From assembly GCF_000813125.1 (NCBI RefSeq), contig NZ_BASE01000058.1, positions 1-64,000 of the forward strand: 64,000 bases of DNA, given 5' to 3'. The DNA is from Mesobacillus selenatarsenatis SF-1. GTDB taxonomy: Bacteria > Bacillota > Bacilli > Bacillales > Cytobacillaceae. Shown here piece by piece: positions 61,354 through 64,000 of the stretch (its first letter is position 1; the number at the start of each line of letters is the position of its first letter). The notes beneath the pieces are model-generated. The model saw nothing but the letters and a program-made list of their open reading frames with translations. It was not told the origin of the DNA and did no database searches. Position numbers and translations under genes: made by a program.

Positions 61354-62319
61354 CTATTTTCCAGTGGCTTTTGTCCAGAATTCCTTTAATTTTTCTTGAT
61401 ACTCTTGTTCAGCGATAGTGTATGCCTCCGTGTGCCCGGCGCCAGGAACAATCCATAGTTCTTTATCGCTTTTCGCTATTTCAAAAATGCGTTTTCCCAT
61501 TTCAGTCGGTACTAATGCATCCTTGTCACCGTGAATGATGAGTAATGGGAGTCTATTTTTCTCAACACTGTCTAATGCCGAAGCTTCAGCGAATGTGTAG
61601 CCTGCCCTGATATTCGTGATCACAGAGGTAACCTGCATGACCGGGAATGCTGGAAGATTATACAGGTATTTCAATTGGTGGCTCAGTTCCTCAAGAACCG
61701 TCGTATACCCGCTGTCAGCAATAATTCCCTTGACCTGTTCAGGAAGTTTTTCTCCGCTTGCCATCAGTACAGTTGCTGCACCCATGGAAAAGCCATGCAG
61801 GAAAATATCATCAGTCCCAGCTTCTTTAGCTAAAAACTTTGACCATAGTACGTAATCCTTGCGATCATGCCATCCATAACCTATATAATCACCTTCACTC
61901 AAGCCATGACCTCTCGCATCAGGCTTAAGAATATCATACCCTTGCTCATAGTAAAACTTCGTGATTCCAGGCATTTGCTCACTATTCCCTTTATATCCAT
62001 GAGCTAAAATCACAGCTTTTCCAGAAGGATTAGCATTTTTTAAGAAACGTGCCTTCAGCTTAAGGCCGTCATCGGATTTTATTTCTACCATTTCAAAGTT
62101 TTGCTTTTCGGTCCAGGCTGTAATTTCCTCCAGTTTCTTCTGCTCTTCTTCTTCACTAAGCAGTTTGGCTGCTGTGACACTTTCCCCGCCGCCATGAAGA
62201 TCCATAGATTCTTGACTTCGATTTATGGCAACATTATAAAAGTAATTACCAGCAGCAATCAATCCGATGAAAATCGCGAGAAACGTACCGATCGCTATCA
62301 ATATTATCTTTTCCTTCAT
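61354..62319 (-). CDS. Membrane-anchored alpha/beta hydrolase
   Basis: This 321-residue protein has an N-terminal signal anchor (IILIAIGTFLAIFIGLIAAG) and an alpha/beta hydrolase domain with the oxyanion region ILAHGYKGNSEQ, nucleophile GFSMGAAT, Asp in IIHGDKDALVP and His in VPGAGHTEAY. It is similar to B. subtilis YqkD. It is probably an esterase or peptidase at the outer face of the membrane. It heads a two-gene unit with the MBL gene. Confidence 0.92.
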   Translation of the reverse strand: MKEKIILIAIGTFLAIFIGLIAAGNYFYNVAINRSQESMDLHGGGESVTAAKLLSEEEEQKKLEEITAWTEKQNFEMVEIKSDDGLKLKARFLKNANPSGKAVILAHGYKGNSEQMPGITKFYYEQGYDILKPDARGHGLSEGDYIGYGWHDRKDYVLWSKFLAKEAGTDDIFLHGFSMGAATVLMASGEKLPEQVKGIIADSGYTTVLEELSHQLKYLYNLPAFPVMQVTSVITNIRAGYTFAEASALDSVEKNRLPLLIIHGDKDALVPTEMGKRIFEIAKSDKELWIVPGAGHTEAYTIAEQEYQEKLKEFWTKATGK

Positions 62320-62473
62320 AGCCAGATTCCCCTTTTTCCCCTAGTTTCTTTATCTATTTAAAAATAGTTTACCAGATAGGGCGAAAAAAAGACCATTTTG
62401 CAGCATTTTGTAAAAGTTAGATTTGCAGGTTTCATGGGTATATATAAGTAAAACCGATAGGAGGCTGATTGAA

Positions 62474-62782
62474 ATGGGAATTGAGAAAAAACATATCCTT
62501 AAATCATATAAAAACGAACAAAAAGCTATTGATTCAATTGAAAAGATAAAGGATGAAAAAGATAATCCTGTCAACAGTTCCATTTCAGGCTATAATGTCG
62601 AAAAGAAATCGACTAAAGAATATCCTACCAACGCCTTCAGCCCAGGCGAGCTTGATATGGGAGAACCTGCATTTAAAGATTACGAGGATGACCCTACAGA
62701 AAACCCCGGGGTAGAAACGAATAAAAACAAGGATATCGACAGGCCGTTGCCTGAACGAGCAATGAATAATCGCATCAGATAA
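62474..62782 (+). CDS. Small disordered hypothetical protein
   Basis: This 102-residue protein starts at ATG 62474 after ATAGGAGG. The N-terminal part is helical and charged (KKHILKSYKNEQKAIDSIEK), and the rest is Pro/Asp/Glu/Asn-rich and probably unstructured, ending PERAMNNRIR. No family is recognised; the composition resembles small acid-rich sporulation or stress proteins, but this is not evidence of function. Confidence 0.65.
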   Translation: MGIEKKHILKSYKNEQKAIDSIEKIKDEKDNPVNSSISGYNVEKKSTKEYPTNAFSPGELDMGEPAFKDYEDDPTENPGVETNKNKDIDRPLPERAMNNRIR

Positions 62783-62787
62783 GACCA

Positions 62788-62810
62788 GGTGCACGGATTT
62801 TCCGTGCACC
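62788..62810 (+). terminator. Bidirectional terminator
   Basis: GGTGCACGGA / TCCGTGCACC forms a 10-bp perfect stem with a 3-nt loop, then TTT. It lies between the convergent small gene and the sirtuin gene. Confidence 0.8.
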
Positions 62811-62814
62811 TTTA

Positions 62815-63567
62815 CTATAGACTTCGATCTATACTGGTTAATGTTTTGCCTATGGAGTCCTGGATCACATATGTATCAGGTGCATAGTCATATGGAGTCT
62901 CACCCTTGTTGATGATAATCATAGGAATTCCGTCATTTTTATATTGAGGAAAGGCTGAAAATGGTGTAACTTTCAAACTCGAACCCAACACTAGCAAACA
63001 GTCCGCGTCAGCTATAAATCCTAGAATCTGTTCAAACCCTTCAGCTGTGAACCATTCCCCCGCATCCCCGAATAAAACGACATCTGGTTTTATGTAGCTT
63101 CCTGAATTGCAGCGATCGCAAACATAATAATGATTTGTCTCTTTCATTCTGTTTATCATTTCTTCCAAACTATATTTCACGCCACAATTTAGACAGGAAG
63201 ACGTTTTCATAGTTCCATGGAATTCAATGACACTTTTATTTCCTGCTTTTTGATGGAGGCCATCTATATTTTGCGTAATGATATGATGAACTTTTCCCTC
63301 TTTCTCCCATTTAGCAAGAATATCGTGTCCTTTATTCGGAACAGCATTTGGATGGTATAGATTTTCGATTGCGAATTCGTAAAAATCTTTTGGATTCTTG
63401 TAAAAATACTCTAAAGACAGGATGTATTCTGGAGCCATGGCATAAAGCCCTGTGCTAGAACGAAAATCCCTGATTCCGGATTCAGTGCTGATTCCTGCCC
63501 CAGAAAGCACAACAATTTTGTTGGCATTTTGTATGATTTTCGTACTTAACTCAAGATTTAAGTCCAT
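62815..63567 (-). CDS. Sir2-family NAD-dependent protein deacylase
   Basis: This 250-residue sirtuin carries GAGISTESGIRDFRS, ITQNIDGLHQKAG with the catalytic His in EFHGTM, the zinc cysteines CLNC and CDRC, the VVLFGD strand and GSSLKVTPFSAFP. It removes acyl groups from lysines using NAD+. It resembles CobB/SrtN-like proteins; a residue pair typical of desuccinylases is not evident. It is divergent from bioY. Confidence 0.93.
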   Translation of the reverse strand: MDLNLELSTKIIQNANKIVVLSGAGISTESGIRDFRSSTGLYAMAPEYILSLEYFYKNPKDFYEFAIENLYHPNAVPNKGHDILAKWEKEGKVHHIITQNIDGLHQKAGNKSVIEFHGTMKTSSCLNCGVKYSLEEMINRMKETNHYYVCDRCNSGSYIKPDVVLFGDAGEWFTAEGFEQILGFIADADCLLVLGSSLKVTPFSAFPQYKNDGIPMIIINKGETPYDYAPDTYVIQDSIGKTLTSIDRSL

Positions 63568-63600
63568 GAATATCAGCTCCTTAATTAAGTTAATTTATTT

Positions 63601-63630
63601 ATGTTAACCAAATTATTTTTGTGTTGACAT
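63601..63630. promoter_or_regulatory. BirA-like operator overlapping the bioY -35 box
   Basis: ATGTTAAC and GTTGACAT form inverted half-sites separated by 14 bp, matching the BirA operator pattern of Firmicutes biotin genes. The right half contains TTGACA (63624-63629), a perfect -35 box with a candidate TAATCT -10 at 18 bp, so biotinoyl-AMP-bound BirA would block the promoter. Confidence 0.8.
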
Positions 63631-63689
63631 ATAATATTCAAAAAGTTTAATCTATTATTGCACATAAAATACATAAAGGGGATTTAGTA

Positions 63690-64000
63690 ATGAAATTTAG
63701 AACTCTTGATTTAACATTGGCAGCGATGTTTGTTGCCCTGATGGCTTTTGGCTCGAACATCACATCTATTGTACCATTCATGGTTGTCGGCGGCGTGCCG
63801 ATCACATTGCAAACCTTCTTCGCCATTCTTGCTGGAGCCGTTCTAGGCAGCAGGTTAGGCGCTATTTCAATGGTCGTTTACGCATTAGTAGGACTAGTAG
63901 GTGTCCCGGTTTTCGCTCAATTCAGTGCAGGTTTTGGAACATTGATCAGCCCGACTTTCGGATTTATTCTTTCATTTATTTTTACTGCTTACGCTGTTGG
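63690..64000 (+). CDS. bioY: Biotin transporter BioY (truncated by the window end)
   Basis: The open frame begins at ATG 63690 after AAGGGGA and runs off the window (about 103 residues visible). The product MKFRTLDLTLAAMFVALMAF..., with VVGGVPITLQTFFAILAGA and LGSRLGAISMVVYALVGLVG, is the BioY S-component of an ECF-type biotin importer. The BirA-like operator supports this. Confidence 0.93.
   Translation, partial: MKFRTLDLTLAAMFVALMAFGSNITSIVPFMVVGGVPITLQTFFAILAGAVLGSRLGAISMVVYALVGLVGVPVFAQFSAGFGTLISPTFGFILSFIFTAYAV

Overview
The window looks like chromosome of a Gram-positive, spore-forming Bacillaceae bacterium of moderate GC. The evidence is AGGAGG-type ribosome sites, frequent GTG and TTG starts, sigma-A promoters, a SAM-I (S-box) riboswitch, a KinB-like sporulation kinase, an RsbR-type stressosome paralogue, a Bacillus-type gas vesicle cluster and SbcDC. 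The genus cannot be fixed from the sequence alone. No rRNA, tRNA, transposase, prophage or CRISPR array was seen.

Layout. (1) 1-15.3 kb: a leftward catabolic block. It holds an R2-like ligand-binding oxidase (R2lox), an aldehyde dehydrogenase, an iron-type alcohol dehydrogenase, two acyl-CoA ligases, an acyl-CoA dehydrogenase, an enoyl-CoA hydratase, two SDR dehydrogenases, an MDR oxidoreductase, a thioesterase, a phosphotriesterase-like hydrolase, an MBL hydrolase and a TetR regulator. Two near-identical palindromes lie at its two main promoter regions. (2) 15.3-29.8 kb: a methyltransferase, a NUDIX hydrolase, sbcDC with a LexA-like box, an RsbR-type protein, a cold-shock protein, a KinB-like kinase and a membrane-tethered thermonuclease. 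(3) 29.9-33 kb: ArsA-type ATPase, cory-CC-star protein and CstA. (4) 33.2-37.1 kb: an eight-gene gas vesicle operon, gvpA-N-F-G-L-S-K-J. (5) 37.4-47.5 kb: a secreted M4 metalloprotease, then an S-box-controlled methionine operon (metI, metC, a yitJ-type fusion, metH). (6) 47.7-64 kb: an ECF sigma/anti-sigma pair, MATE and MFS exporters, a second TetR, several small membrane proteins, hydrolases, a sirtuin and the start of bioY behind a BirA-like operator.

Two points stand out. First, R2lox, whose physiological substrate is not established, sits inside what reads as a complete oxidation-activation-beta-oxidation pathway. Second, the intergenic DNA carries four tandem arrays of unrelated sequence that share one repeat period, exactly 52 bp, each unit containing an inverted repeat. 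A separate array of six copies at exactly 21 bp lies between R2lox and the aldehyde dehydrogenase gene.
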